Of a stretch of 64,000 nucleotides of DNA, positions 42,286 through 50,071 are shown one piece after another. Below the pieces are notes generated by a model. The model was not told where the DNA came from, ran no database searches, and worked only from the letters and a program-made list of their open reading frames with translations. Made by a program: the position numbers and the translations under genes. Numbering within the stretch: the first letter of the stretch is position 1; every line of letters starts with the position of its first letter. This stretch comes from CAYSUS01 sp964434165 (lineage in GTDB: Bacteria; Planctomycetota; Planctomycetia; Pirellulales; Thermoguttaceae), in the NCBI GenBank assembly GCA_964434165.1, contig CAYSUS010000008.1, positions 1 through 64,000 on the forward strand. Reading direction: 5' to 3'.

Positions 42286-42490
42286 CGGCCCCCCCGGGTT
42301 CGCGCCAGGGCGGCTAACCCATTGCTGGGCAGAGGCTTCTGCGGTACGATCGCCCGATAGCGGCTCGGGCGCTGTCGTGCACTCGCGCGCCTCATGAATG
42401 CCCTGGGCGCGCCCAATGAACTAATAGTTAGGTCACAAATGACCCCGGCAATAAAGCGGTCGCCGCACAACGATTCTCAGAGGCAACCCG

Positions 42491-42961
42491 ATGAAGGCCC
42501 CAAGAGAGATTGCGCATCCAGTCTTCGGGCAACTGTCCAACAAGCTGTCAGACCTCTGGGTCGGCACCATCGCGATTCAGCTCTTCGGCAGCGAGGCAAC
42601 TGTTGAACTCCTTGTCGACATCGATGAGGAAGAGGGTGTCGAACCCCAGCAGATCGCCGCATTCAGCCAGTTTGTCGGCAATCAAGCCGAGATGCTGGAG
42701 GCCGCGGAGAAGGCCATCCTAAAGCACTATCAGCAAGCGCGCGCGGAGTACCTACCTGACCACGACGAGTATCCGGATGCCGCCAGTGTCGCGGACATGG
42801 CTCCGCTAGTGACTGCAACGGGGATCACTCTGCCTTACGCTATGGATAAGCCCACAATCGGTCTGCTCTGTGAGTGCGTTTGGGAGCAGGAACATGGTCT
42901 CGCGGTGAAGTTCGAGTCTGGCAACATCGGCGCGGTCGGATATCAGGACATAGTGCTGTGA
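42491..42961 (+). CDS. DUF6985-like small protein (cassette gene)
   Basis: Soluble acidic protein of 156 residues. The pattern IAHPVFGQL, then a long acidic helix region (EAAEKAILKHYQQARAEYLPDH), then LVTATGITLPYAMDK and CVWEQEHGLAVKFESG, ending GAVGYQDIVL, is how I remember the DUF6985 family, small proteins common in cassettes and near polymorphic toxin systems. A role as an immunity or stress protein is possible but not shown. An attC site begins ten bases after the stop, so this is probably the gene of a mobile integron cassette. Codon use is less GC-rich than in the flanking core genes. Confidence 0.7.
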   Translation: MKAPREIAHPVFGQLSNKLSDLWVGTIAIQLFGSEATVELLVDIDEEEGVEPQQIAAFSQFVGNQAEMLEAAEKAILKHYQQARAEYLPDHDEYPDAASVADMAPLVTATGITLPYAMDKPTIGLLCECVWEQEHGLAVKFESGNIGAVGYQDIVL

Positions 42962-42970
42962 AAGGGAAGG

Positions 42971-43069
42971 ACCTAACCAACCGATCAACCCGACAGGAAT
43001 GGCGGTCGCACCTTAGATTGAAGTGAAAGCAACCCGCGCCATTCCCGCGGGTTATCGGAACCGTTATGT
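42971..43069. other. integron attC recombination site
   Basis: All parts of an attC are present in order: R'' ACCTAAC (42971-42977), five-base spacer, L'' GATCAACC (42983-42990), a long fold-back, L' GGTTATC (43050-43056), six-base spacer, R' GTTATGT (43063-43069). L'' is complementary to L' except for one extra C, the expected extrahelical base that fixes strand choice, and R'' matches R' in six of seven. The stem continues inward with GGAATGGCG (42996-43004) against CGCCATTCC (43037-43045). It directly follows the DUF6985-like gene, and its R' contains the ATG of the next frame. Confidence 0.85.
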
Positions 43070-43442
43070 TGCAAAGAACACCGCCAGAAAGCTCGGTGTG
43101 GGTGGCCGGTCTAGCGCACCGTGATTGCGGCTTTGTTTTCCATATCGCGGGCACGCCAGAGCCCGACAAGCCGCTCCTTGCTCACGCTGCCGACATACTC
43201 GAGTCGCGTGACGAGTTTGTGAAGGCGGTCTCTGATGGTCTTGTTCAGGAGATCGAGCAGACCCGTTACCTAGCGGCTTTCGCAGACGAGATCCGACAAC
43301 TGACAATCGAGACGGTCTGTCTCTTTCTTTGCCCGACAGACCCGACGACAGCATGATCTCGTTCGATGGGCCTGATGAATTCTGAGCGTGGAGATGTGAC
43401 TACATAGACCGGAAGCCGAAGGGACTCGGCTTCGATGATTGA
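43066..43442 (+). pseudogene. broken cassette gene, about 125 codons
   Basis: The ATG lies in the attC R' core (gttATG). The first frame gives 96 residues to a TGA at 43354-43356. From about 43336 the +1 frame carries on as DRPDDSMISFDGPDEF, meets a TGA near 43382, and then continues AWRCDYIDRKPKGLGFDD to a TGA at 43440-43442. The joined reading has a uniform amino-acid texture, so one frameshift and one stop have broken a gene of about 125 codons. Family not recognised. A second probable attC starts eight bases after the final stop. Confidence 0.55.
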
Positions 43443-43449
43443 GAAGACT

Positions 43450-43508
43450 GCCGAACAAGACGCCTGGACACGTACGCCTTCCACCGCTGGTCAGGCGCGA
43501 CGTTCTGC
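43450..43508. other. probable degenerate attC site
   Basis: R''-like GCCGAAC (43450-43456), five-base spacer, L''-like GCCTGGAC (43462-43469), 20-base centre, L'-like GTCAGGC (43490-43496), five-base spacer, R'-like GTTCTGC (43502-43508). L'' pairs with L' with one extra G, and R'' with R' in six of seven. The 59-base length equals that of short attC sites. The fourth base of R' is C rather than a purine, and the centre does not pair, so this is weaker than the site at 42971. Confidence 0.5.
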
Positions 43509-43658
43509 CCATCCATCATCGGCAAGTCCTTCGCGAACACAAGGCCCTTTGCACGCTCACGTGAAGCACAACTTCATGGAACCAGGTCGAAGATAGACCA
43601 CGACACAGTGAGTGAGCCGGTTGTCTCCCATTAACCATCTCGAACCTGGAGTAGTGAC

Positions 43659-44819
43659 ATGAACCGAACGCAGATGTCCGCCTTGTTTTTCGCGGCGTTG
43701 GCCGCAGGAGTCGCCACCCACGCCCGTGCGGCCGAGATGTCGCCCCTGAAACTATCGCTTGACCAAAACGACGCGGATCGCCCCAAGCACGTCCGCATCG
43801 ATGAGGATGGCCGAGTGGTCGAATCCCTTCGCCCCATACCCGCACTCCTGGGGCAGACCGTACGGGTCCGGTTCGACAGCCACGCTGGGCGCGGCGAACG
43901 TGAATACCGGCGGTACTGGTTGAAGAACGTCGAGGGCGATGCCTTCCAGCAGGTTGGCGAACCCTCGGGGCCTTCCAAGCCTACGGGTGGCTACGGGACG
44001 CGTTACCGCGAGGTGGAGTTCCGCGCAGTCAAGATCGGCACGGGCCGCGTCTTGTTCGGCTTCGGCGATCGGCAAGGCGAGCACCAATTAGTACGCGCCA
44101 TCTCGCTGGAAGTTCTCTCACCCAAAGACCATGGTGAGCGCATGAAGGACGAAGCCCTCGCGGTTCGGCGCTTCAAAGGATACCACGGAGGGATCAAGGA
44201 GGTCGGCGAGCAGGTGATCGAAGATGCGACGACTTGGGAAAAGGTGTGGAAGCAGGTACACGCTACGCTGAGGCCGCTGCCGAAGCTCCCGGAGGTGGAC
44301 TTCGAGAGGCAGATCGTGCTCGCCGTGTTCATGGGAGGGAGGAACACTGGCGGGTACAGCATCGACATCACCCATGTGAAGGACGCGGGGAAGTTCCTCG
44401 AGGTATCCGTCAGAAGGATGAGCCCTGACGCCCGGGACGTTACGACGCAGGCTCTGACGGCGCCGTACGACATGCTCGTCATTGAGAAGCCGGGCAAGCC
44501 GGTGAGGTTCGTCGTGAAGGATGCGAAGCGGCCTGACGCCCACGGCGTGATCGTGACATTCAACGGGGAAGAACTGAACGGGGTCGAGTCCAAGACGACC
44601 AACGGGAAGTTCAGGCCCGAGTTCGAAAAGAGGCTGGCAGAACTAGCCGCCAAGCTTCCCGGGGAGCCGAATGCAAAGATCGTGTACTGGTACAAAGCGG
44701 CACTCAACGGATGCGCGATTCAGGTGGAGCAGGAGCCGGAGAATGTTGAGAGGGAGTCGAAGGAACTCCTTGAGGCTCTCGCCAAAGAGCCTTACGTCAA
44801 GTCCGCAGAATTGGACTGA
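43659..44819 (+). CDS. exported protein with PrcB-type C-terminal domain
   Basis: Exported protein of 386 residues: signal peptide 1-25 (cut near THARAAE), a beta-rich region at about 30-160 with VRFDSHAGRGEREY and FRAVKIGTGRVLFGF, then at about 185-300 a domain resembling the C-terminal domain of the protease complex subunit PrcB (TWEKVWKQVHA, VLAVFMGGRNTGGYSIDI, YDMLVIEKPGKPVRF). The last 80 residues form an unknown alpha/beta unit. PrcB associates with the dentilisin protease in Treponema, but the domain is widespread and mostly uncharacterised. It lies in the cassette-like region, 150 bases after the probable second attC. Lower GC than the core genes. Confidence 0.75.
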   Translation: MNRTQMSALFFAALAAGVATHARAAEMSPLKLSLDQNDADRPKHVRIDEDGRVVESLRPIPALLGQTVRVRFDSHAGRGEREYRRYWLKNVEGDAFQQVGEPSGPSKPTGGYGTRYREVEFRAVKIGTGRVLFGFGDRQGEHQLVRAISLEVLSPKDHGERMKDEALAVRRFKGYHGGIKEVGEQVIEDATTWEKVWKQVHATLRPLPKLPEVDFERQIVLAVFMGGRNTGGYSIDITHVKDAGKFLEVSVRRMSPDARDVTTQALTAPYDMLVIEKPGKPVRFVVKDAKRPDAHGVIVTFNGEELNGVESKTTNGKFRPEFEKRLAELAAKLPGEPNAKIVYWYKAALNGCAIQVEQEPENVERESKELLEALAKEPYVKSAELD

Positions 44820-44975
44820 ACCGTAACGGTAGTTCACCGTGTTGCTTTCCTGTACGATAGTGACATCAACGATCCCAAGAACCTTGGTGTTGGCGACATC
44901 AACTACTGGGTCGTCGTGGGGGCAGCTGGTGCGCCCCCCCAACCTGCTCCCGAAAACCTGATCCATGTGTTATGA
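44820..44975 (+). pseudogene. short in-frame remnant after the PrcB-like gene
   Basis: Directly behind the TGA of the PrcB-like gene the same frame stays open for 51 codons, reading VAFLYDSDINDPKNLGVGDI and then NYWVVVGAAGAPPQPAPENL. This has the texture of a secreted-protein C-terminus but no start and no recognised family. It could be the tail of another lost cassette gene or an extension of the preceding one cut by a stop. The following bases to 45140 hold nothing I recognise. Confidence 0.3.
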
Positions 44976-45140
44976 GAGTCTAAGCCGCCCGCTGGTGTCC
45001 GGTGGCATCTTCATCGGGCTGTTTTGCCGGGAGGTCTACTTGTGTTTAGAACGCGATAGGTGACTGCCGCCCGTATCAGTGCCTTATGCGAAACCAGTCT
45101 GGACGAACCAAGAACTGCACGCCGATCCGGGAGACGGATA

Positions 45141-45234
45141 CGCTGCCCAACCCCTGTCGTATCGGGTACGATAATCGGTGATCCAAGCCGTCTGGCCGTC
45201 ATGCCGGACGGGTGATTTCGGTGGTTGGGCAGCG
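45141..45234. repeat. multi-hairpin inverted repeat before the MBL gene
   Basis: CGCTGCCCAACC (45141-45152) and GGTTGGGCAGCG (45223-45234) are perfect 12-base complements. Inside lie TCGTA-TCGGG-TACGA and CCGTCTGGC/GCCGGACGG, giving a cruciform with two extra stems. The words GCCCAAC and GTTGGGC fit the integron core consensus, but no L''/L' pair exists. The element ends 14 bases before the MBL start codon, so it may also affect its translation. Confidence 0.6.
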
Positions 45235-45248
45235 TGTGGGAGTTACAG

Positions 45249-46022
45249 ATGTGCGTGACCAACTCAGATTCAGGGACACGCGTCGATGAGATCGCGGATC
45301 GGATCTATCGGATCCACACTCCGGTCCCGCCGAGCGTGATCCCGGGGGGGTTCTCCTTCAACCAGTACCTGGTCGTGGACATGGAGCCCCTCCTGTTCCA
45401 CACGGGTTTGCGCAGGCTCTTTCCGCTCGTACGGGAGGCGGTCGCAAGTGTAATACCGCCTGAGAAAATTCGCCATGTGGCGCTCTCGCACTATGAAGCT
45501 GACGAATGCGGCGCGCTGAATGCGTTTCTCGCGATTTCCCCAACGGCACGCCCGCTGTGCAGCAGGGTCGCCGCGATGGTGTCCGTGGACGATGTCGCCG
45601 ATCGGCCTGCCCTGGCACTCGGTGACCACGAGGAGCGCGAGCTCGGGGACCATGTGATCCGTTGGATCGATACGCCCCATCTGCCGCACGCGTGGGAGTG
45701 CGGGTTCTTGTTCGAAGCCACAACCAAGACGCTTCTGTGCGGCGATTTGTTCACACAAGGCGGGACAGCGCCCGTGCCTCTCACGGAGGCCGACGTTCTC
45801 GGTCCGAGTGAGGCCATGCGAAAGAAGCTCGACTACTTCTCGCATACGCGCCATGCACGCGCGCTCTTGGAGAAGCTGGCGCGTACAGAGCCGACGACCA
45901 TGGCATGCATGCACGGCGCGGCGTGGACGGGCGACGGTGCGGCACTGTTGCGCGCCCTCGCCGACGAGTTCGAGGAGACAGCCGAACCAGGCGACGCAGC
46001 GGACCGCCAGGGCGGCCGCTGA
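45249..46022 (+). CDS. MBL-fold metallo-hydrolase, flavodiiron-like
   Basis: Metallo-beta-lactamase fold protein, 257 residues. The metal motif is HYEADECG near residue 80, the H-x-E-x-D form found in flavodiiron proteins (ROO/FprA) rather than the HxHxDH of hydrolases, followed by HLPHAWECG near 147, GDLF near 166 and a late CMHG near 224. Flavodiiron domains bind a non-haem di-iron site and reduce O2 or NO with the help of a flavodoxin domain, which is absent here. A stand-alone enzyme or a partner-dependent reductase is possible. Located in the cassette-like region beside a VOC pseudogene. Confidence 0.8.
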   Translation: MCVTNSDSGTRVDEIADRIYRIHTPVPPSVIPGGFSFNQYLVVDMEPLLFHTGLRRLFPLVREAVASVIPPEKIRHVALSHYEADECGALNAFLAISPTARPLCSRVAAMVSVDDVADRPALALGDHEERELGDHVIRWIDTPHLPHAWECGFLFEATTKTLLCGDLFTQGGTAPVPLTEADVLGPSEAMRKKLDYFSHTRHARALLEKLARTEPTTMACMHGAAWTGDGAALLRALADEFEETAEPGDAADRQGGR

Positions 46023-46089
46023 ACTCAGACGTTCGGCCACGCATTCACAACGTGCCAACCGCATAGCCCATCGTGCAAAGGAGGTCGAA

Positions 46090-46460
46090 ATGCAACTTGG
46101 TGCGTTCTTAATCAGCTGGCAGTCAAAGACATCGTCGCTTCCCGTGCGCTCTACGAGAAGCTCGGGTTCGCAGCCTTCGGTGGGGTCAGGATCGGGGATG
46201 GGTGATACTGAAGAGTGGAAAAGCGGTGATCGGGCTGTTCCAGGGCATGTTTGAAAAGAACACGCTCACTTTCGATCCGGGGTGGGACAGCGACGCAAAG
46301 GTCTTGTCTGAGTTCGAGGATGTTCGAAGCATCCAGAAGAAACTGAAGGCGCAGGGCATCAGAATCCACACGGAAGCGGACGAAGCAACCCCAGGGTCCC
46401 GCGCACATCGTATTGGTGGATCCGGACGGCAACCCCGTTCTCATTGACCAGCACGTATGA
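46090..46460 (+). pseudogene. VOC (glyoxalase-like) family pseudogene
   Basis: AAAGGAGGTCGAA precedes an ATG at 46090, but the protein is spread over three frames: LAVKDIVASRALYEKLGF, then VILKSGKAVIGLFQGMFEK with LTFDPGWDSDAKVLSEFED, then PAHIVLVDPDGNPVLIDQHV ending at 46458-46460. Together they make a typical vicinal-oxygen-chelate protein of about 125 residues. Frame breaks lie just after the start (near 46108), near 46196 and near 46395. The intact upstream ribosome site suggests the damage is recent, or that sequencing errors are involved. The 254 bases after it hold no gene. Confidence 0.75.
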
Positions 46461-46714
46461 GCCAAGCGGGCAGCTAGGGGTGCCGCCTGGCCCCTCGCTC
46501 AACCGGACCCGTTGCGGCGGGCCGGTCAGCTCGAACGTTCTCCGAATCACTGCGGCTCCTCCGCTCCTAATCGGCGGTTCATTCGCTCGTCTTCATCGGC
46601 CGGCCGCAGTGGCGGCGGAGGCGGCGTAGACCGCCAGGCGAGGTCGGTCCGCGGGCGCGGGGTCGCTCGTGGGGTGCACCGGCCGTTCGGCTTCCAGCAG
46701 CCGTCCGACCGTCA

Positions 46715-48271
46715 CTACCCCCGCAGCACCTCCCGGGCGGCGTTGCGGCCGCAGGCCCCGATGACCCCGCCGCCCGGGTGCGTGGCCGCTCCGCAGAGAA
46801 ACAGGCCCGCGACCGGCGTGCGATAGCCCGGGCGCATCGGCCCGAGTTGCTCCAGCCCCATCGACCCCTGCATGATGTTTCCGCCCGTCAGCCCGTAGAT
46901 CCGCTCCATGTCGGGCGGGGCGAGCACCTGGCGGTGGAGGATCAGGTCTTTGATGTTCGGGGCGTAGCGGGCTACGAGGTCGATGCAGCGGTCGCCGAAG
47001 GCCTCGCGGTGCTCGTCCCACGTACCCTCGGCCAGCTCGTAGGGAGCGTACTGCACGAAGATCGAGGCCACGTGCTTGCCCTCCGGAGCGAGCGTCCGAT
47101 CGACCAGCGAGGGGATGGTCATCTCCAGCACCGGTTCACGGCTGGTGCGGCCGTACTTGGCGTCGTCGAAGGCCCGCTCGATGAACGCCGAGTCGGGCAC
47201 CATGTGCGTCGTGCCGCGCAGGGCCGTCTCCGGGGCGACCTCCCCGGTGTTGAACGCGGGAAGGCCGTCCAGGGCCAGGTTCACCTTGGCGCTGGCCGAG
47301 GAGTAGTCGATCCGCCGCACCTGGTAGGCGAACTCATCGGGCAGGTGCTCCGCTCCGAGGAGCTTGAGGAAGGTCACGTTGGCATCCACGCTCGAGGCCA
47401 CGGCCCGAGCGGAGACCTCGGTGCCGTCGGCCAGGACGACGCCAGCGGCGCGCCCAGCTTCGAGACGGATCTTCGTTACTTGGGCATCGCGGCGGATCTC
47501 GGCCCCGGCGGCCAGGCAGGCCGTTTCCAGGGCGTCGGCCAGTCCGCCCATGCCGCCCCGCACGTAGCCCCACACGCCGCGCTTTCCGCCCGCCTCGCCC
47601 ATCACGTGGTGCAGGAGCACGTAGGCGCTGCCAGGTGTGGACGGTGCCGCAAAGGCCCCGATGATCGCGTCGGTGGCCAGCGTGGCCTTGAGGGGCTCGC
47701 TTTCGAAGTAGCGGTCGAGGATCCGGGTGGCCGGCGCGGCCATAAGCTCGACGGCCGTGCGGAAATCGTCGCCCAGCCGGCGCGCCGCCTGGAGGTACCG
47801 CCACCACCGCGCGACGTCGCCCAGTCGCGGAGGCACGCGGGGTGGGGGCGACTGGAGGATCGGCTCCAGCACTTCGGCCACGCGCGTGAGCATGGCGTCG
47901 TAGCGGGGATACGCCTCGGCGTCGCGCGTAGAGAATTCGGCGATCTCGCGACGGTTGGCCTCGTCGTCGTGGCCCAGCAGCAGGTAGCGGCCGTCCTCCA
48001 GGGGTGTGAACGACGAAGGGTTGCGGGGGAGGATCTCCAGGCCGTGCCGCTTCAGCTCCAGCTCGCGGATGATCTCGGGCAGGAAGAGGCTGATCACGTA
48101 AGCGGCGGGCGAGAGCTTGAAGCCCGGGTGCAGCTCCTCCGTCGAGGTGCACCCGCCCAGTACGTGCCGCTGCTCGAGCACGAGCACGTTGCGCCCGGCC
48201 TTGGCCAGGTAGGCCGCGGCGACCAGGCCGTTGTGCCCCCCGCCGATGATCAGGCAATCGTACTGCGTCAT
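46715..48271 (-). CDS. FAD-dependent oxidoreductase, phytoene desaturase-like
   Basis: Flavoprotein of 518 residues in the CrtI/PYROXD2-like amine-oxidase group. The FAD-binding GGGHNGLVAAAYLAKAG sits at residues 10-26 and continues with LVLEQRHVLGGCTST; the C-terminal FAD contact is LFLCGAATHPGGGVIGACG. These proteins desaturate, isomerise or oxidise lipophilic substrates; the closest described relatives are pyridine nucleotide-disulfide oxidoreductase-domain 2 proteins, whose reaction is not defined. No carotenoid cluster adjoins. It stands alone, with a repeat-rich 321-base space upstream. Confidence 0.88.
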   Translation of the reverse strand: MTQYDCLIIGGGHNGLVAAAYLAKAGRNVLVLEQRHVLGGCTSTEELHPGFKLSPAAYVISLFLPEIIRELELKRHGLEILPRNPSSFTPLEDGRYLLLGHDDEANRREIAEFSTRDAEAYPRYDAMLTRVAEVLEPILQSPPPRVPPRLGDVARWWRYLQAARRLGDDFRTAVELMAAPATRILDRYFESEPLKATLATDAIIGAFAAPSTPGSAYVLLHHVMGEAGGKRGVWGYVRGGMGGLADALETACLAAGAEIRRDAQVTKIRLEAGRAAGVVLADGTEVSARAVASSVDANVTFLKLLGAEHLPDEFAYQVRRIDYSSASAKVNLALDGLPAFNTGEVAPETALRGTTHMVPDSAFIERAFDDAKYGRTSREPVLEMTIPSLVDRTLAPEGKHVASIFVQYAPYELAEGTWDEHREAFGDRCIDLVARYAPNIKDLILHRQVLAPPDMERIYGLTGGNIMQGSMGLEQLGPMRPGYRTPVAGLFLCGAATHPGGGVIGACGRNAAREVLRG

Positions 48272-48465
48272 AATCGTTCTCCCGCGATGGCTCTTGTTGT
48301 CTGAGACGGCCTGCCCGACTCGGACGAGGCTATCGTACCGCGTCTCGCGTGTCGAGCGGGGCGGATCGAGACTGCCGGCCGCGAGGGGTTAATAACAGCT
48401 CCGCCTGGAGAAATACGAGGCGTTTGCCCGGCGGTTCGGGATCGAGTAAAGAGAAAGGGCGCCGG

Positions 48466-48498
48466 AGACGTCCGAAGTCTCCGAGACTTCGGAAGTCT
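48466..48498. repeat. palindrome AGACTTCGGAAGTCT family, copy 2
   Basis: AGACGTCCGAAGTCT (48466-48480), CCG, AGACTTCGGAAGTCT (48484-48498), one mismatch. The right arm is identical over 15 bases to that of the copy at 26988-27002. It sits in the 321-base space 48272-48592 between divergent genes, so it is not at a gene end here. Confidence 0.7.
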
Positions 48499-48512
48499 GA
48501 CGTGGCGGACGC

Positions 48513-48532
48513 CCGGCGGGCAGGCCCGCCGG
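48513..48532. repeat. perfect 9-bp palindrome upstream of the Tat-exported gene
   Basis: CCGGCGGGC, AG, GCCCGCCGG at 48513-48532, immediately downstream of the AGACTTCGGAAGTCT palindrome and 60 bases before the start of the Tat-exported protein gene. Two strong stems in series could regulate that gene or be unrelated repeats. Confidence 0.5.
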
Positions 48533-48592
48533 CTCAATGCTGGATCTCCGAAGTCCGAACGCACGCTTCTCTATGCCGCGGAGGAAAGACCC

Positions 48593-50068
48593 ATGAACCG
48601 CCCGAATCGCTGTGCCGCCCACTGCCACGGTTGCTTCCCTGTCACCCGGCGCAAGTTCGTGGCGGCGGCCTCGGCCGCCGTGGCCGCCTCGCCGCTAATG
48701 GGCGGCTGGCTCGCCGGGAATACGGTCCTGGCCGACGCGATGAAGCCGTGCGGCCCGGTGGCCAAGTGCGTCCCCTCGATCCGCGCCTGCTTCGTTCGCC
48801 GCAAAGGGGAGTACGGCATGCGGTGGCCGGGCCAGGTGTACGACGGCGAGGCCGCGCGCAAGAAGTACACCGACCAGATCACCGCCACGGCCAAGCAGCT
48901 CGGCGTGAAGCTCGACCTGGCCCCCGAGCCGATTCATTCGGCCCAGCAGGGCCAGGCCTGGGTGGCCAAGGCCGCCGAGGCCAGGCCCGACGGCCTGCTC
49001 GTCGTGCTCCTCGACCGGCAGGAGCACGCTTGGCCCACGGCCAACCGGGCGATCGACACGGGCCTTCCCACCGTGGTCTTCTCGCCGATCGGCAGCTCGT
49101 TCACCACGAACACGACCGCGCCCTCAAAGAAGCCCAACGCCTACCTCTGCTCGACCGACGACTTCGACCAGGTCAAGTACGGCATGAAGATGCTCCAGGC
49201 CGGGGCGCGGATGAAGGCCACGCGGGTCCTGGTCATCAGGGGCGATGAGGAGCGCGACGGTGAGATCCGCGACCTGGGCATCCAACTCCGTTACATCCCG
49301 GCCCGCTTCTTCCTGGAGGAGTACGAGAAGACCCCGGTCGACGACGAGGTCAAGGCCATGGCCAAGGACCTCATCGGGGGCGCCAAGCGCATGATTCGGG
49401 CCACGGAACAGGACGTGATCAACGGGATCAAGAGCTACCTGGTCGCGCGGACGCTGCTGGAGCGGCACGAGTGCGATGGGATCACCATGGACTGCCTGGG
49501 GGCGCTGGGCAAGGTGAAGGCCAGCCTGCCCTGCATCGCCTGGTCGAAGATGAACGACGACGGCATCCCCGCCGCCTGCGAGGCCGACCTGGGCGCGGTG
49601 GCCTCGCACACGATCACCCAGTACCTCTTCGACCGGCCCGGCTTCCAGCAGGACCCGGTGGCCGAGACCGCGCGCGAGGCGATCATCGGGGCCCACTGCT
49701 CCTGCCCCACGCGGCTGGACGGGTTCGGCACGACGCCCGTGGAGTACGACATCGTCCACCACCACGGCGTGCGCGATGCCACAGCCCGGCCCGTCTGGAA
49801 GATCGGCCAGCGCGTCACCAGCGCCGACGTGCTGCTCAGCCGCAACCCGGACACGCCGCACCAGATGCTGATCTCGGCGGGCGAGGTGATCGAGAACGTG
49901 GCCGTGCCGCCGGCCGGCGGCTGCGTGGTGAGTGTGATGGTCAGGTTCGACGGGGTGACCGACGTGCTGGCCTATCCGGGCTTCCACCAGGTTTTCTTCT
50001 ACGGCGACTTCAAGCGGGAACTCGTCGCCTTCGCCCGGATGTTCGGCATGGAAGCGGCGGTGGTGTGA
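48593..50068 (+). CDS. Tat-exported protein with L-fucose isomerase-like fold
   Basis: Protein of 491 residues with a twin-arginine signal (TRRKFVAAASAAVAASPLMGG at 18-38, shown here as RRKF plus a hydrophobic stretch) so it leaves the cytoplasm folded. The body resembles the L-fucose/L-arabinose isomerase fold: an N-terminal part with GLLVVLLDRQEHAWPTANRA, a central part with DGITMDCLGAL, and a late conserved-looking HCSCPTRLDG and VEYDIVHHHG. Typical isomerase metal residues cannot be placed with confidence, so sugar isomerisation outside the cell is unproven. GAGGAAAG precedes the ATG. Similar Tat-dependent proteins are common in planctomycetes. Confidence 0.8.
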   Translation: MNRPNRCAAHCHGCFPVTRRKFVAAASAAVAASPLMGGWLAGNTVLADAMKPCGPVAKCVPSIRACFVRRKGEYGMRWPGQVYDGEAARKKYTDQITATAKQLGVKLDLAPEPIHSAQQGQAWVAKAAEARPDGLLVVLLDRQEHAWPTANRAIDTGLPTVVFSPIGSSFTTNTTAPSKKPNAYLCSTDDFDQVKYGMKMLQAGARMKATRVLVIRGDEERDGEIRDLGIQLRYIPARFFLEEYEKTPVDDEVKAMAKDLIGGAKRMIRATEQDVINGIKSYLVARTLLERHECDGITMDCLGALGKVKASLPCIAWSKMNDDGIPAACEADLGAVASHTITQYLFDRPGFQQDPVAETAREAIIGAHCSCPTRLDGFGTTPVEYDIVHHHGVRDATARPVWKIGQRVTSADVLLSRNPDTPHQMLISAGEVIENVAVPPAGGCVVSVMVRFDGVTDVLAYPGFHQVFFYGDFKRELVAFARMFGMEAAVV

Positions 50069-50071
50069 GCG

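Larger units (their letters stand above)
41547..42490. other. 944-base gene-free region with two hairpin repeats
   Basis: No frame in this stretch has convincing coding character. It marks the change from the GC-rich core genes to the sparse cassette-like region. It contains two copies of a hairpin element (listed separately), two GGGTCATC words around 41605-41625 just upstream of the LRR gene, and a GTTAGGT word at 42427-42433 that equals an integron recombination core, 58 bases before the DUF6985-like gene. Confidence 0.5.

Noticed and set aside
42312..42433. GGCTAAC ... GTTAGGT as a further attC site left of the DUF6985-like gene
   Set aside because: The right core fits, but the left core breaks the RYYYAAC rule and no L''/L' pair with correct spacing can be found. 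Kept only as a lone core word.
43412..43433. Perfect 8-bp hairpin GAAGCCGA/TCGGCTTC as a terminator
   Set aside because: It lies inside the recovered reading of the broken cassette gene (RKPKGLGFDD), before that gene's final stop, and has no T-run.
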